A DNA stretch of 29,558 bases, taken from JAQVSH01 sp964349835 (GTDB lineage Bacteria > Bacteroidota > Bacteroidia > Bacteroidales > UBA4181). The first letter of the stretch is position 1. Every line of letters starts with the position of its first letter. The notes beneath the pieces were generated by a model. The model had not been told where the DNA came from and did not search any database. It saw only the letters and a program-made list of their open reading frames with translations. The position numbers and the translations under genes are program-made. Positions 15,951-24,024 of this stretch are shown here, in pieces. Location of the stretch: assembly GCA_964349835.1 (NCBI GenBank), contig CAYGID010000024.1:1-29558 (forward strand), in the 5' to 3' direction.

Positions 15951-16640
15951 CTAAACCTCCAAGTTGTTCAATAATTGTTCAAAGGCTTCCGGAGTCAGGG
16001 CGTTTTCAACACAGAAATCGCCGCTTCGGGTTCTCCTGAGAGCAGTGAGGCACGCACCGCTATCCATTGCATATCCCAGATCTCTGGCCAATGAGCGGAT
16101 ATATGTTCCCTTGCTGCAGGCAACCTTTATTACTACGGTAGGAAGTTCGAAAGATACTATCGTGAGGAGGTAAATTTCAATAGGTTTTGCCTCTAATTGC
16201 AAATCGGATCCTTCCCGGGCCAGTTCGTAAGCTCTTCGGCCTCCTAAATTTTTTGCCGAAAAGAGGGGAGGGACCTGATTTAATTTGCCAGTAAACTGCT
16301 GCAAAATCTGTTCCAAACCCTCTCGGGTAATATGTTTGTATTCATATACTGCATCCGTCTCCTTTTCGAGGTCGAACGAAGGAGTAGTTCTCCCGAATTC
16401 GATGGTGGCTATGTACTCCTTTTCCTGCGACTGCAACTCGTCGATCTGTTTAGTGGAGCGCCCCGTGCAAATCACCAACACCCCCGTGGCCAGCGGATCG
16501 AGCGTGCCGGCATGGCCCACTTTCAATTTTTTTACGTTGAGTTTCTTTGTGAGTCGGTTTCTCACTTTCCTTACCAGGTCGAACGAAGTCCACTGGTAAG
16601 GCTTGTCAAAGATGAGAGTTTCTCCTTCTATAAAATCCAT
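15951..16640 (-). CDS. truB: tRNA pseudouridine(55) synthase
   Basis: 229 residues. The catalytic motif VGHAGTLDPLATGVL carries the nucleophile D48, the same number as in E. coli TruB. Other family features are FDKPYQWTS at the N-terminus, KEYIATIEFG, FTGKLNQVPPLFSAK and CSKGTYIRSLARDLG. It makes pseudouridine in the T-loop of all elongator tRNAs. It is shorter than the roughly 310-residue E. coli enzyme because it lacks much of the C-terminal PUA-like region, as is usual in Bacteroidota. It starts 32 bases after uppP in the ftsX cluster. Confidence 0.96.
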   Translation of the reverse strand: MDFIEGETLIFDKPYQWTSFDLVRKVRNRLTKKLNVKKLKVGHAGTLDPLATGVLVICTGRSTKQIDELQSQEKEYIATIEFGRTTPSFDLEKETDAVYEYKHITREGLEQILQQFTGKLNQVPPLFSAKNLGGRRAYELAREGSDLQLEAKPIEIYLLTIVSFELPTVVIKVACSKGTYIRSLARDLGYAMDSGACLTALRRTRSGDFCVENALTPEAFEQLLNNLEV

Positions 16641-16672
16641 TTTTTAGTTACTATCGTAGTATGAGTGCGTTA

Positions 16673-17470
16673 TCAATGAAAAAAGTGAATACTGAGGGTC
16701 AGCGATCCTATCAGGAGGCAGTAGATGGCAAAATAGTGCAGTTTTCCGCGGTTCACAATGGAAATCATCCACTTGCACGCAGCCCAGCCGGCCACGAAAG
16801 CACTCAGAAAGGCGGCAATCAGAGCCACGGTAGAGAGGTTGGAATTTGCTGCGTTAAAACTGCCATCCATGAGCGATAGAAACGACTCACCCAGAATGGG
16901 AACCAGAACCATTAAAAATGAAAAGCGGGCCACCCCCTCCTTTTTATTTCCAAGCATCAACCCGGTGGCAATGGTCGACCCTGCACGCGAAAGACCCGGC
17001 ATAACGGCACAGGCTTGGGCAATACCGATGAGAAAGGCATCACGAAAGGAGATCTCCTCCTTTTGACGGGGTTTTGCCTTCCAGGCAAAAAGCAAAAGCA
17101 ACGCTGTTACAATCAACATGATGCCGGTAAGATGCAGGCCGCCTCCGAAAAAAGATTCTACCCAATCTTTAAAAAACAGGCCAACAATGGCAACGGGAAT
17201 CATGCTGACTCCGATCTTGAACAGGTAAAGCGTTTCGCGGTTCATGCTGAACTGAAAAAGACCCTTGATAAGGTCAAAAATCTCCTTTCTAAAAACCACC
17301 AGCGTACTGAGCACAGTTGCCGAATGCACAACTATGGCGAAGAGCAAATTATCCTTTCCGGAGGTGCCCAACAGGGCGTTTCCCAGTTCGAGATGGCCGC
17401 TGCTGCTCACAGGCAGGAATTCGGTAAAACCCTGCACCAAGCCCAGAATGAGCGCTTCTATCCAATGCAT
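16673..17470 (-). CDS. uppP: Undecaprenyl-diphosphate phosphatase (BacA family)
   Basis: 265 residues, an integral membrane protein with about seven or eight hydrophobic helices. It dephosphorylates undecaprenyl diphosphate so the lipid carrier can be reused for peptidoglycan and polysaccharide synthesis. It shows both family signatures: QGFTEFLPVSSSGH (13-26) with the catalytic Glu, and PGLSRAGST (158-166) with the essential Arg. It starts 6 bases after the DUF3098 gene. In Bacteroidota this gene is regularly found between ftsX-DUF3098 and truB, exactly as here. Confidence 0.96.
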   Translation of the reverse strand: MHWIEALILGLVQGFTEFLPVSSSGHLELGNALLGTSGKDNLLFAIVVHSATVLSTLVVFRKEIFDLIKGLFQFSMNRETLYLFKIGVSMIPVAIVGLFFKDWVESFFGGGLHLTGIMLIVTALLLLFAWKAKPRQKEEISFRDAFLIGIAQACAVMPGLSRAGSTIATGLMLGNKKEGVARFSFLMVLVPILGESFLSLMDGSFNAANSNLSTVALIAAFLSAFVAGWAACKWMISIVNRGKLHYFAIYCLLIGSLTLSIHFFH

Positions 17471-17476
17471 GAGGCC

Positions 17477-17734
17477 TTATGCTTGATTTTTTGGTTTCCG
17501 CATAATGGCCCATCCCACTACCGTAAAGCCGGCAATCATCACCAGCGGCGCCAATGTGATGCGCCGGAAGCTGAAGATGGCTTCACTAAAGTGGTTGGGA
17601 TCGTCCGATTTGCCGCCCACCATAAGCAGGCAGCCCAAAATCAGTATGACTACGCCGAGCCCAATGTACTTGAGGTTTCCGGGGGCGATGGCAAATTCCG
17701 GTTCATCCTGGTTATTCTTCATGTTGTTAGTCAT
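17477..17734 (-). CDS. DUF3098 family small membrane protein
   Basis: 85 residues with two transmembrane helices (about 24-40 and 62-78) joined by the conserved segment GGKSDDPNHFSEAIFSFRRI, which identifies the DUF3098 family of Bacteroidota. Function is unknown. It is always small and usually sits, as here, between ftsX (38 bases upstream) and uppP (6 bases downstream), so a role at the division site or in undecaprenyl recycling is a reasonable guess only. Confidence 0.9.
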   Translation of the reverse strand: MTNNMKNNQDEPEFAIAPGNLKYIGLGVVILILGCLLMVGGKSDDPNHFSEAIFSFRRITLAPLVMIAGFTVVGWAIMRKPKNQA

Positions 17735-17772
17735 ACAAAGAGGGCTGAAAGGGTAAAACGATGATTCGAAAC

Positions 17773-18657
17773 TTAGTAGTGGAGCAGATCGGAAGCGGTT
17801 TTCAGGTATTTATTCACCGAGTAATAGGTGGAGACATAAGTAAGCGAAATACCCATGAAAAGGATAAATCCAAACAGGCTTCCCATTGCGGTGTAATCGC
17901 GAAGCGTGACAAACCCGCCCATTTGCGCACTAACTGCATAGATGAGGAGTGCCAGCCAGATATTGGCTAAAAGGGCGCCCAATATGCCCAAAGCGATGCT
18001 GTTAAGAAGGAACGGGCCACGGATAAAGCCGTGAGTGGCTCCCACCCACTGCATGGTTTTGATGGTAAATCTTTTGGCATAGACCGAAAGCCTGATGGTG
18101 TTGCTAATCACCGAGAAGGCAATCAGAAGCAGCAGGGCGCAAAAGAGGATGAATACAAAGCTCACCTTTCGGATGTTTTCGTTGATCACTTCGATAAAGG
18201 CTTTTTGATAGACAGCTTCTTCAACCCCTTTCCATTCGCGAAATAGCGTCACCAGTTTCGCAAGGCTGTCGGGGTGGGCATAACCGCTCTTCATCTTGAT
18301 GTCGATGGCGGCCGAAAGGGGATTGTAGCCTAAGAAACCCAGATCGACAAACTCCTCGCCCAACTCCTCCCGGAGCTCCTGCGCCGCCTGTTCCTTCGAA
18401 ATGAATCCGGTGGTGCGGACAAAAGGCTCTTTTTCGACTCGGGCCTGCAGCTGCTCAATCTCCTTTCCGGTGAGCTCATCCCGTAGCATGAGGGTAATTC
18501 CCACATTCTCCTGCACATATTTCGAGATGTGGTGTGCGTTCAGAAGTAGAAAGCCCACCATTCCCAACATAAAGAGAACCAGCGACATACTTAATATAGA
18601 AGTAGCGCGTGATACCCGGATCTTTCTCTGAATTATGGCAATTTCTTTTGATTTCAT
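17773..18657 (-). CDS. ftsX: Cell-division ABC-type permease FtsX
   Basis: 294 residues with the FtsX topology. TM1 is at about 19-39, then a periplasmic domain (about 45-160) with the ISKEQAAQELREELG segment. Three more helices lie at about 166-187, 219-242 and 258-276. The cytoplasmic loop has NTIRLSVYAKRFTIKTMQWVGAT, the conserved coupling region. With FtsE it controls murein hydrolases at the septum; ftsE is not adjacent here, which is common in Bacteroidota. It is first in the cluster leading to uppP, truB and queA, and divergent from ileS, with its own -7 box at 18683-18690. Confidence 0.95.
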   Translation of the reverse strand: MKSKEIAIIQRKIRVSRATSILSMSLVLFMLGMVGFLLLNAHHISKYVQENVGITLMLRDELTGKEIEQLQARVEKEPFVRTTGFISKEQAAQELREELGEEFVDLGFLGYNPLSAAIDIKMKSGYAHPDSLAKLVTLFREWKGVEEAVYQKAFIEVINENIRKVSFVFILFCALLLLIAFSVISNTIRLSVYAKRFTIKTMQWVGATHGFIRGPFLLNSIALGILGALLANIWLALLIYAVSAQMGGFVTLRDYTAMGSLFGFILFMGISLTYVSTYYSVNKYLKTASDLLHY

Positions 18658-18682
18658 CCGAAAACAATCCCTGCAAAGTTCA

Positions 18683-18690
18683 CAAAGGTA
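18683..18690 (-). promoter_or_regulatory. -7 box of the ftsX-led operon
   Basis: Minus-strand TACCTTTG matches TAnnTTTG exactly, 25 bases before the ftsX ATG at 18657, giving a leader of under 20 bases. No clear -33 TTTG is seen. This promoter probably drives ftsX through the deoxynucleoside kinase gene. Confidence 0.55.
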
Positions 18691-18774
18691 AGCAAGAATT
18701 GCGCGAATTGGCTCTGTTGCGTGTCAAAACTTATCATAATAATGGTTAACGCCTCTTTTCGAGAGGTGCCAAGG

Positions 18775-18804
18775 TTGATTATTTATACGACTTCTCTATC
18801 TTTG
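18775..18804 (+). promoter_or_regulatory. Promoter of ileS
   Basis: TTG (18775-18777), a 19-base spacer, then TATCTTTG (18797-18804), an exact -7 match. Transcription from about 18811 gives a leader of about 56 bases before the ATG at 18867. The leader holds an isolated AAAGGAGGT at 18815-18823 and a short inverted repeat CCGGA/TCCGG at 18830-18841. Confidence 0.7.
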
Positions 18805-18866
18805 CGGGTTCCGTAAAGGAGGTATAAAGCCGGACTTCCGGTATCTGCATCTAACCCTGTTCAGTA

Positions 18867-21800
18867 ATGAAGTTTTCGGAGTATAAAGGATTAAATCTGT
18901 CGGCGGTCAACAAGGAGATTTTGACGCGCTGGGAAAAAGAGGACACATTTGCCAAAACGCTTGAAGCCGGTAAGGGCAGCCGCCCTTTTGTCTTTTACGA
19001 AGGCCCCCCTTCGGCCAATGGGATGCCCGGGATTCACCATGTTATGGCCCGAGCCATCAAGGATATATTTTGTCGGTATAAAACCATGCAGGGTTTTTTG
19101 GTGGAGCGGAAGGCGGGATGGGACACCCATGGCCTCCCTGTTGAACTGGGCGTCGAAAAGGCGCTGGGTATTACCAAGGAGGATATCGGTAGTAAGATAT
19201 CGATGGAAGAGTACAACGCCATCTGCAAACGCGAGGTGATGAAATACACCGACCTCTGGGAAGATTTGACCCGGAAAATGGGTTACTGGGTGAATATGTC
19301 GGATCCCTATATTACCTACGATAGCCGTTATATAGAAACCCTTTGGTGGCTTCTTGGCCAGTTATACAATAAGGGATTGCTTTACAAGGGGTACACCATT
19401 CAGCCCTATTCGCCCGCCGCCGGTACCGGTCTCAGTTCGCACGAGTTGAATCAGCCCGGTTGTTACCGTGATGTGAAAGACACTACATGTGTTGCTCAGT
19501 TTCGGGTGGTGAAGAGTGCGGCCTCCGAAAAGTTATTCGACAATTCGGGTTGCGAAGTGGCCTGCCTCGCCTGGACAACCACCCCTTGGACGCTTCCTTC
19601 GAATACAGCCCTTTGCGTAGGTCCCGATATCGAGTATGCCAGAGTTCGTTCGTTCAACCCCTATACCGGCACCCCTGTGCTTTACATTTTGGCCAGGGAG
19701 TTGGTTTCGATCCATTTCAATGCCAAGGCAGAAGGTCTCGACCCACAAAGTTACCACCAGGGCGACAAGATGGTTCCCTGGCAACTGCTGGATTGTTTTA
19801 AGGGTAGCGATTTGTGTGGGATTGAGTATGAGCAGTTGATTCCCTGGGTCTATCCCGGCCCCGGGGCATTTCGGATTATCTCGGGCGATTTTGTGACAAC
19901 CGACGATGGAACCGGTATCGTGCATATTGCTCCCACTTTTGGGGCCGACGACGACAGGGTGGCCAAGCAGTGGGGCGTTCCTCCACTCATGATGGTCGAC
20001 AGGGAGGGCAGCCGTCAACCTATGGTCGACCGTTCGGGCAAATTCTTCCTTCCCGACCAATTAGATCCCGCTTTTGTGGAGTCGTCGGTTCGGGTCAACC
20101 TCTATGCTCCTTACTCGGGGCGGTTTGTGAAGAATGCCTACGATCCTGCCCTTACCGAAAATGATGAAACACTCGATTTAGCGCTTTGCGTGATGCTGAA
20201 ACAGCAGGGGCTTGCCTTCAAGATAGAGAAGCAGGTACACAACTATCCCCACTGCTGGCGCACCGATAAGCCGGTTTTATACTATCCGCTCGACTCATGG
20301 TTTGTAAGGTCGACCGCCGCCCGCGAAGAGATGATAGAGCTCAACCGAACCATTCAATGGAAGCCCCAGTCTACCGGCACCGGCCGTTTCGGAAAGTGGC
20401 TCGAGAACCTGCAGGATTGGAATCTCTCCCGCAGTCGTTTCTGGGGAACTCCCCTGCCGATATGGCGTACCGTCGATGGTTCGGAAGAACTCTGTGTTGG
20501 CTCGGTTGCCGAACTCTTCGAAGGCATCGAAATGTCTATTGCGGCTGGCTTCATGAAGGAAAATCCTTATGCAGGTTTTATTTCCGGCGACTATTCTCCC
20601 GAAAATTACGAGAAGATCGACCTGCACCGTCCGGTGGTCGATTCCATTGTGTTGGTTTCGAAAAGCGGGAACCCGATGTATCGTGAAGCCGATTTGATTG
20701 ATGTCTGGTTCGATTCGGGCGCCATGCCCTATGCACAGATCCACTATCCTTTCGAAAACAAGGAGGCCTTTGATTCGGGCTCTATCTTCCCCGCCGACTT
20801 TATTGCCGAGGGTGTGGATCAGACCCGGGGATGGTTCTTTACCCTGCATGCGCTGGCAACCATGATTTTTGGCAAGGTCGCCTTTCGGACAGTGGTATCG
20901 AACGGCCTCGTGCTCGACAAGAGTGGGAATAAAATGTCGAAGCGGTTAGGTAATGCGGTCGATCCCTTTTCCACTATCGAGAAGTATGGTTCCGACCCGC
21001 TTCGCTGGTATATGATTACCAATGCTTCGCCCTGGGATAATTTGAAGTTCGACATCGGTGGGGTCGAAGAGGTAACCCGGAAGTTTTTCGGTACGCTCTA
21101 CAACACCTACTCATTCTTTGCGCTATATGCCAATGTAGATGGCTTTACCGGACGAGAACCAGAGGTTCCGGTAATCCGCAGACCGGAGATTGACCGTTGG
21201 GTAATCTCTCTTCTGAATACCCTTGTAGCCGAAACGGCCTCTTGTTACGAGTCGTACGAACCCACCCGGGCCGGTCGTCTGATTTCGGATTTTGTGAATG
21301 AGCACCTTAGCAATTGGTATGTCCGGCTCAACAGAAAGCGCTTTTGGGGTGGGGAAATTTCGGAAGATAAACTGGCTGCCTACCAAACGCTCTATCACTG
21401 TTTGGTTACTGTAGCAAAGCTGATGGCTCCCATTGCTCCCTTCTATGCCGACAAACTCTTTGCCGATCTGAACCGAGTTACCTCGGCCGAACCATTTGAA
21501 TCGGTGCATCTTGCCCGTTTTCCACAGAGTAATCCTCTCCATCTCGACAAGGGTTTGGAGAGCAAAATGGAGGTGGCTCAGCGTATCTCCTCCATGGTGT
21601 TGGCGCTGCGGCGCAAAGTAAATATCCGGGTACGGCAACCGCTATTGCGGATGATGATTCCCCTTACCGACGACACACTGCGTGAGGAGGTAGAGGCTGT
21701 AAAACGGCTTATCCTTGCGGAGGTGAACGTGAGAGAGATTGCATACGTTGACGATGCAACAGGGATGCTTGTGAAAAAGATTAAGCCCAATTTTAAAACC

Positions 21801-22292
21801 CTCGGCCCCAGATATAGCAAGTTAATGAAGGCGATTTCGCAGGAGATTTCAGGCTTTTCGCAAAAAGATATTGCACGCTTCGAGAAAGAGGGAGCCTGGA
21901 GCCTGGCCATCGAAGGCCAGCAGGTAGACATGACCCTCGAAGATGTGGAGATTCTCTCTGAAGACATTCCCGGATGGCTTGTGGCCAACGACGGACGGTT
22001 GACAGTTGCCCTCGACATCACTCTGACCGAGGAGCTAAAGCTGGAGGGAACGGCCCGTGAGGTCATTAACCGGATCCAGAATTTGCGGAAGGAGTTGGGA
22101 TTCGATGTAACCGACAAAATCAGGGTTTCAGTTGCGTCGCATCCGGCCCTTGATGAGGCCATTGAGTGCCATAGAGAGTATATTGCTTCGCAGGTGCTGG
22201 CATCGAGCCTTGATGTGGTGCCCTCTGTTGAGAGCCCGCTGGTGCTCGATATGGATGAGGTAAATGTGAGAGTTGCAATTGAAAAAGTATAG
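18867..22292 (+). CDS. ileS: Isoleucyl-tRNA synthetase, type 2 with GxHH signature
   Basis: 1141 residues, clearly longer than the 938 of the E. coli type-1 enzyme and typical of the eukaryote-like type 2. The class I active-site signature, normally HxGH, reads GIHH (residues 55-58, 19029-19040) in SANGMPGIHHVMARAIKDI. The second signature is KMSKR (689-693), as in type 2 enzymes. The editing (CP1) domain has TTPWTLPSNTALCV (from about 237). A tRNA-binding C-terminal region follows from about 730, with the helical anticodon domain. The gene ends 88 bases before the dksA-like gene. Type-2 enzymes are generally mupirocin-tolerant, and the GxHH form is known to strengthen this. See findings. Confidence 0.97.
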   Translation: MKFSEYKGLNLSAVNKEILTRWEKEDTFAKTLEAGKGSRPFVFYEGPPSANGMPGIHHVMARAIKDIFCRYKTMQGFLVERKAGWDTHGLPVELGVEKALGITKEDIGSKISMEEYNAICKREVMKYTDLWEDLTRKMGYWVNMSDPYITYDSRYIETLWWLLGQLYNKGLLYKGYTIQPYSPAAGTGLSSHELNQPGCYRDVKDTTCVAQFRVVKSAASEKLFDNSGCEVACLAWTTTPWTLPSNTALCVGPDIEYARVRSFNPYTGTPVLYILARELVSIHFNAKAEGLDPQSYHQGDKMVPWQLLDCFKGSDLCGIEYEQLIPWVYPGPGAFRIISGDFVTTDDGTGIVHIAPTFGADDDRVAKQWGVPPLMMVDREGSRQPMVDRSGKFFLPDQLDPAFVESSVRVNLYAPYSGRFVKNAYDPALTENDETLDLALCVMLKQQGLAFKIEKQVHNYPHCWRTDKPVLYYPLDSWFVRSTAAREEMIELNRTIQWKPQSTGTGRFGKWLENLQDWNLSRSRFWGTPLPIWRTVDGSEELCVGSVAELFEGIEMSIAAGFMKENPYAGFISGDYSPENYEKIDLHRPVVDSIVLVSKSGNPMYREADLIDVWFDSGAMPYAQIHYPFENKEAFDSGSIFPADFIAEGVDQTRGWFFTLHALATMIFGKVAFRTVVSNGLVLDKSGNKMSKRLGNAVDPFSTIEKYGSDPLRWYMITNASPWDNLKFDIGGVEEVTRKFFGTLYNTYSFFALYANVDGFTGREPEVPVIRRPEIDRWVISLLNTLVAETASCYESYEPTRAGRLISDFVNEHLSNWYVRLNRKRFWGGEISEDKLAAYQTLYHCLVTVAKLMAPIAPFYADKLFADLNRVTSAEPFESVHLARFPQSNPLHLDKGLESKMEVAQRISSMVLALRRKVNIRVRQPLLRMMIPLTDDTLREEVEAVKRLILAEVNVREIAYVDDATGMLVKKIKPNFKTLGPRYSKLMKAISQEISGFSQKDIARFEKEGAWSLAIEGQQVDMTLEDVEILSEDIPGWLVANDGRLTVALDITLTEELKLEGTAREVINRIQNLRKELGFDVTDKIRVSVASHPALDEAIECHREYIASQVLASSLDVVPSVESPLVLDMDEVNVRVAIEKV

Positions 22293-22326
22293 GCCCTGGA
22301 CGATTCCTTATATGGGTTGCATTATG

Positions 22327-22357
22327 TTTGCATTTTGATAAAATAGGGCTATCTTTA
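22327..22357 (+). promoter_or_regulatory. Promoter of dksA-like/lspA
   Basis: TTTG (22327-22330), a 19-base spacer and TATCTTTA (22350-22357), one base away from TAnnTTTG. Start of transcription near 22364 leaves about 17 bases before the ATG at 22381. Confidence 0.6.
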
Positions 22358-22380
22358 GCCATATTACAAATGATTAGGCT

Positions 22381-22758
22381 ATGTCGGAAAAGAGCAGATA
22401 TTCAGACGCAGAGTTGGTCGAGTTTCGTGATTTAATCATGGAGAAGCTGGAAAAAGCCAAGGCAGATTACGAACAGTTAAAAAGCGCCATTACTCACAGT
22501 TCCAGCAACGGCACCGAAGACACCTCTCCCACTTTCAAAGTGCTCGAAGAGGGTGCCGCCGCGTTATCGAAGGAGGAGGCCGGCCGGCTGGCCCAGAGAC
22601 AGTTGAAGTTTATTCAACATCTTCAGGCAGCCTTGGTTCGCATTGAAAACAAGAGTTACGGAATTTGTCGTGAAACCGGGCAGTTGATTCCCAAAGAGCG
22701 GCTCCGTGCTGTTCCCCATGCTACACTAAGCATCGAAGCCAAACAGGATCAGAAGTAG
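22381..22758 (+). CDS. TraR/DksA-family regulator with degenerate zinc finger
   Basis: 125 residues. An N-terminal coiled coil (about 8-90) rich in Glu, Lys and Gln is followed by the DksA-type C-terminal motif YGICRETGQLIPKERLRAVPHATL (from residue 93). DksA proteins bind the RNA polymerase secondary channel and modulate initiation with ppGpp. Of the four zinc cysteines only C96 remains, so the fold probably does not bind zinc, as in other Bacteroidota members of the family. The canonical DxxDxA tip is not obvious. It is translated with lspA (1 base apart). Whether it acts like DksA is inference. Confidence 0.88.
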   Translation: MSEKSRYSDAELVEFRDLIMEKLEKAKADYEQLKSAITHSSSNGTEDTSPTFKVLEEGAAALSKEEAGRLAQRQLKFIQHLQAALVRIENKSYGICRETGQLIPKERLRAVPHATLSIEAKQDQK

Positions 22759-22759
22759 T

Positions 22760-23401
22760 ATGAAACTCTCTTTGGGTAACAAAGCACTCCTTCTTGTCGC
22801 TCTGGTATTGGTCGTTGATCAGATACTTAAAATCTGGATCAAGACTCACATGATTATAGGGCAGGAGTTCCGGATTCTGGGCGATTGGTTCATTATCCAC
22901 TTTACCGAGAACAACGGTATGGCCTTTGGCATGGAGCTGGGGGGCGAGACAGGAAAATTAATCTTGTCGCTTTTCCGTCTGGCTGCGGTGTTCGGTATTG
23001 GCTGGTGGATTCGTTCACTGATTCGCCAGAGTGCCCCGCGCGGTTTTGTGTTGGCTCTTTCGCTTATCCTTGCCGGCGCACTGGGTAATATCCTCGACAG
23101 CACCTTTTACGGCCAGATTTTCAGCGACAGCTATTTCAAAGTGGCGTCCGTCTTTCCGGAAGGGGGCGGCTACGCTCCGTTTTTGCACGGGAAAGTGGTA
23201 GATATGTTCTATTTTCCCTTGTTGACCGGCCATTTCCCCGATTGGCTCCCGATATGGGGAGGTGAGCAGTTTATCTTTTTCAGGCCGGTTTTTAATATTG
23301 CCGATTCGGCAATTACCATCGGTGTCTTGATTATCCTGCTCTTTCACCGAAAATATCTCACCGATCAGGAGGGACAGGAATCGCGCGGTTTTCTCTCTTA
23401 G
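22760..23401 (+). CDS. lspA: Lipoprotein signal peptidase (signal peptidase II)
   Basis: 213 residues, an inner-membrane aspartyl protease that removes signal peptides from prolipoproteins. Four helices are visible (about 9-26, 66-85, 94-110 and 180-198). The catalytic aspartates are D148 in GKVVDMFYFP and D182 in FNIADSAITIG. TENNGMAFG and GALGNILDS match the other conserved boxes. Extra residues lie between GNILD and the first catalytic Asp and between the two Asp, the Bacteroidota form, so it is longer than E. coli LspA (164). The ATG follows the dksA-like stop by 1 base, so translational coupling is likely. Confidence 0.96.
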   Translation: MKLSLGNKALLLVALVLVVDQILKIWIKTHMIIGQEFRILGDWFIIHFTENNGMAFGMELGGETGKLILSLFRLAAVFGIGWWIRSLIRQSAPRGFVLALSLILAGALGNILDSTFYGQIFSDSYFKVASVFPEGGGYAPFLHGKVVDMFYFPLLTGHFPDWLPIWGGEQFIFFRPVFNIADSAITIGVLIILLFHRKYLTDQEGQESRGFLS

Positions 23402-23445
23402 CCCGCATTTTTTTGTGAGGAGCCTCTTTTTCTTTGATTTATTTC

Positions 23446-23453
23446 TATCTTTG
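23446..23453 (+). promoter_or_regulatory. -7 box of rpsP-rimM promoter
   Basis: TATCTTTG is an exact TAnnTTTG match, 50 bases before the rpsP ATG. Upstream is T-rich sequence, but no TTTG stands at the ideal distance. It starts a leader of about 43 bases. Confidence 0.6.
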
Positions 23454-23503
23454 CACTCCTTTTTTATACATTTTTAGTTTCTAACACATTTAAAGCGTTA
23501 CGT

Positions 23504-24019
23504 ATGCCTGTAAAAATCAGATTAGCAAGACATGGTAAGAAGAATTATGCTTTTTACCACATTGTGGTAGCTGATAGCAGGGCGCCACGGGATGGCAAGT
23601 TTATCGAAAGGATTGGCTCATTCAATCCTAATACGAATCCTGCTGCGGTCGATGTAGACTTTGACCGCGCATTAACTTGGCTTCAGACGGGCGCTCAACC
23701 TACCGAAACTGTTAAGAGAATCCTCTCAGAAAAGGGTGTTCTTTTGAAAAAGCACCTTCTCGAAGGGGCAAAGAAAGGGGCTTTCTCTGTAGAAGAAGCC
23801 GAGGTCCGTTTTTCGAAATGGATGAACGATAAGTCGTCGCGCGTGGCAAACATCACTGCTGATATTCAAAAGTCAGCTGCCGATCTCGAAAAATTGCGTT
23901 TTGATGCCGAGACGAAAGCCCGTGAAGCCATTGCCGCAAAAGTGGCCCGCAAGTTGTCTGCCGCCGTTACGGAAGCCGCCGACGGAGGTGCCGAAGAGAG
24001 CCCCGAAGGGGCCGAATAG
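23504..24019 (+). CDS. rpsP: 30S ribosomal protein S16 with long C-terminal extension
   Basis: 171 residues against about 80-90 for a minimal S16. Residues 1-90 are the S16 domain: MPVKIRLARHGKKNYAFYHIV, DSRAPRDGKFIERIGSFNP, then the segment with LTWLQTGAQPTETVKRIL. The extra 80 residues are a charged, Ala-rich, probably helical tail ending AADGGAEESPEGAE. Such extensions are usual in Bacteroidota; their role is not known. S16 assembles early on the 16S 5' domain. rimM starts 5 bases downstream, the standard rpsP-rimM order. Confidence 0.97.
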   Translation: MPVKIRLARHGKKNYAFYHIVVADSRAPRDGKFIERIGSFNPNTNPAAVDVDFDRALTWLQTGAQPTETVKRILSEKGVLLKKHLLEGAKKGAFSVEEAEVRFSKWMNDKSSRVANITADIQKSAADLEKLRFDAETKAREAIAAKVARKLSAAVTEAADGGAEESPEGAE

Positions 24020-24024
24020 GCAAG

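Noticed and set aside
23416..23436. GAGGAGCCTC plus T run after lspA as an intrinsic terminator
   Set aside because: The arms are four bases with a two-base loop, too small to be stable.
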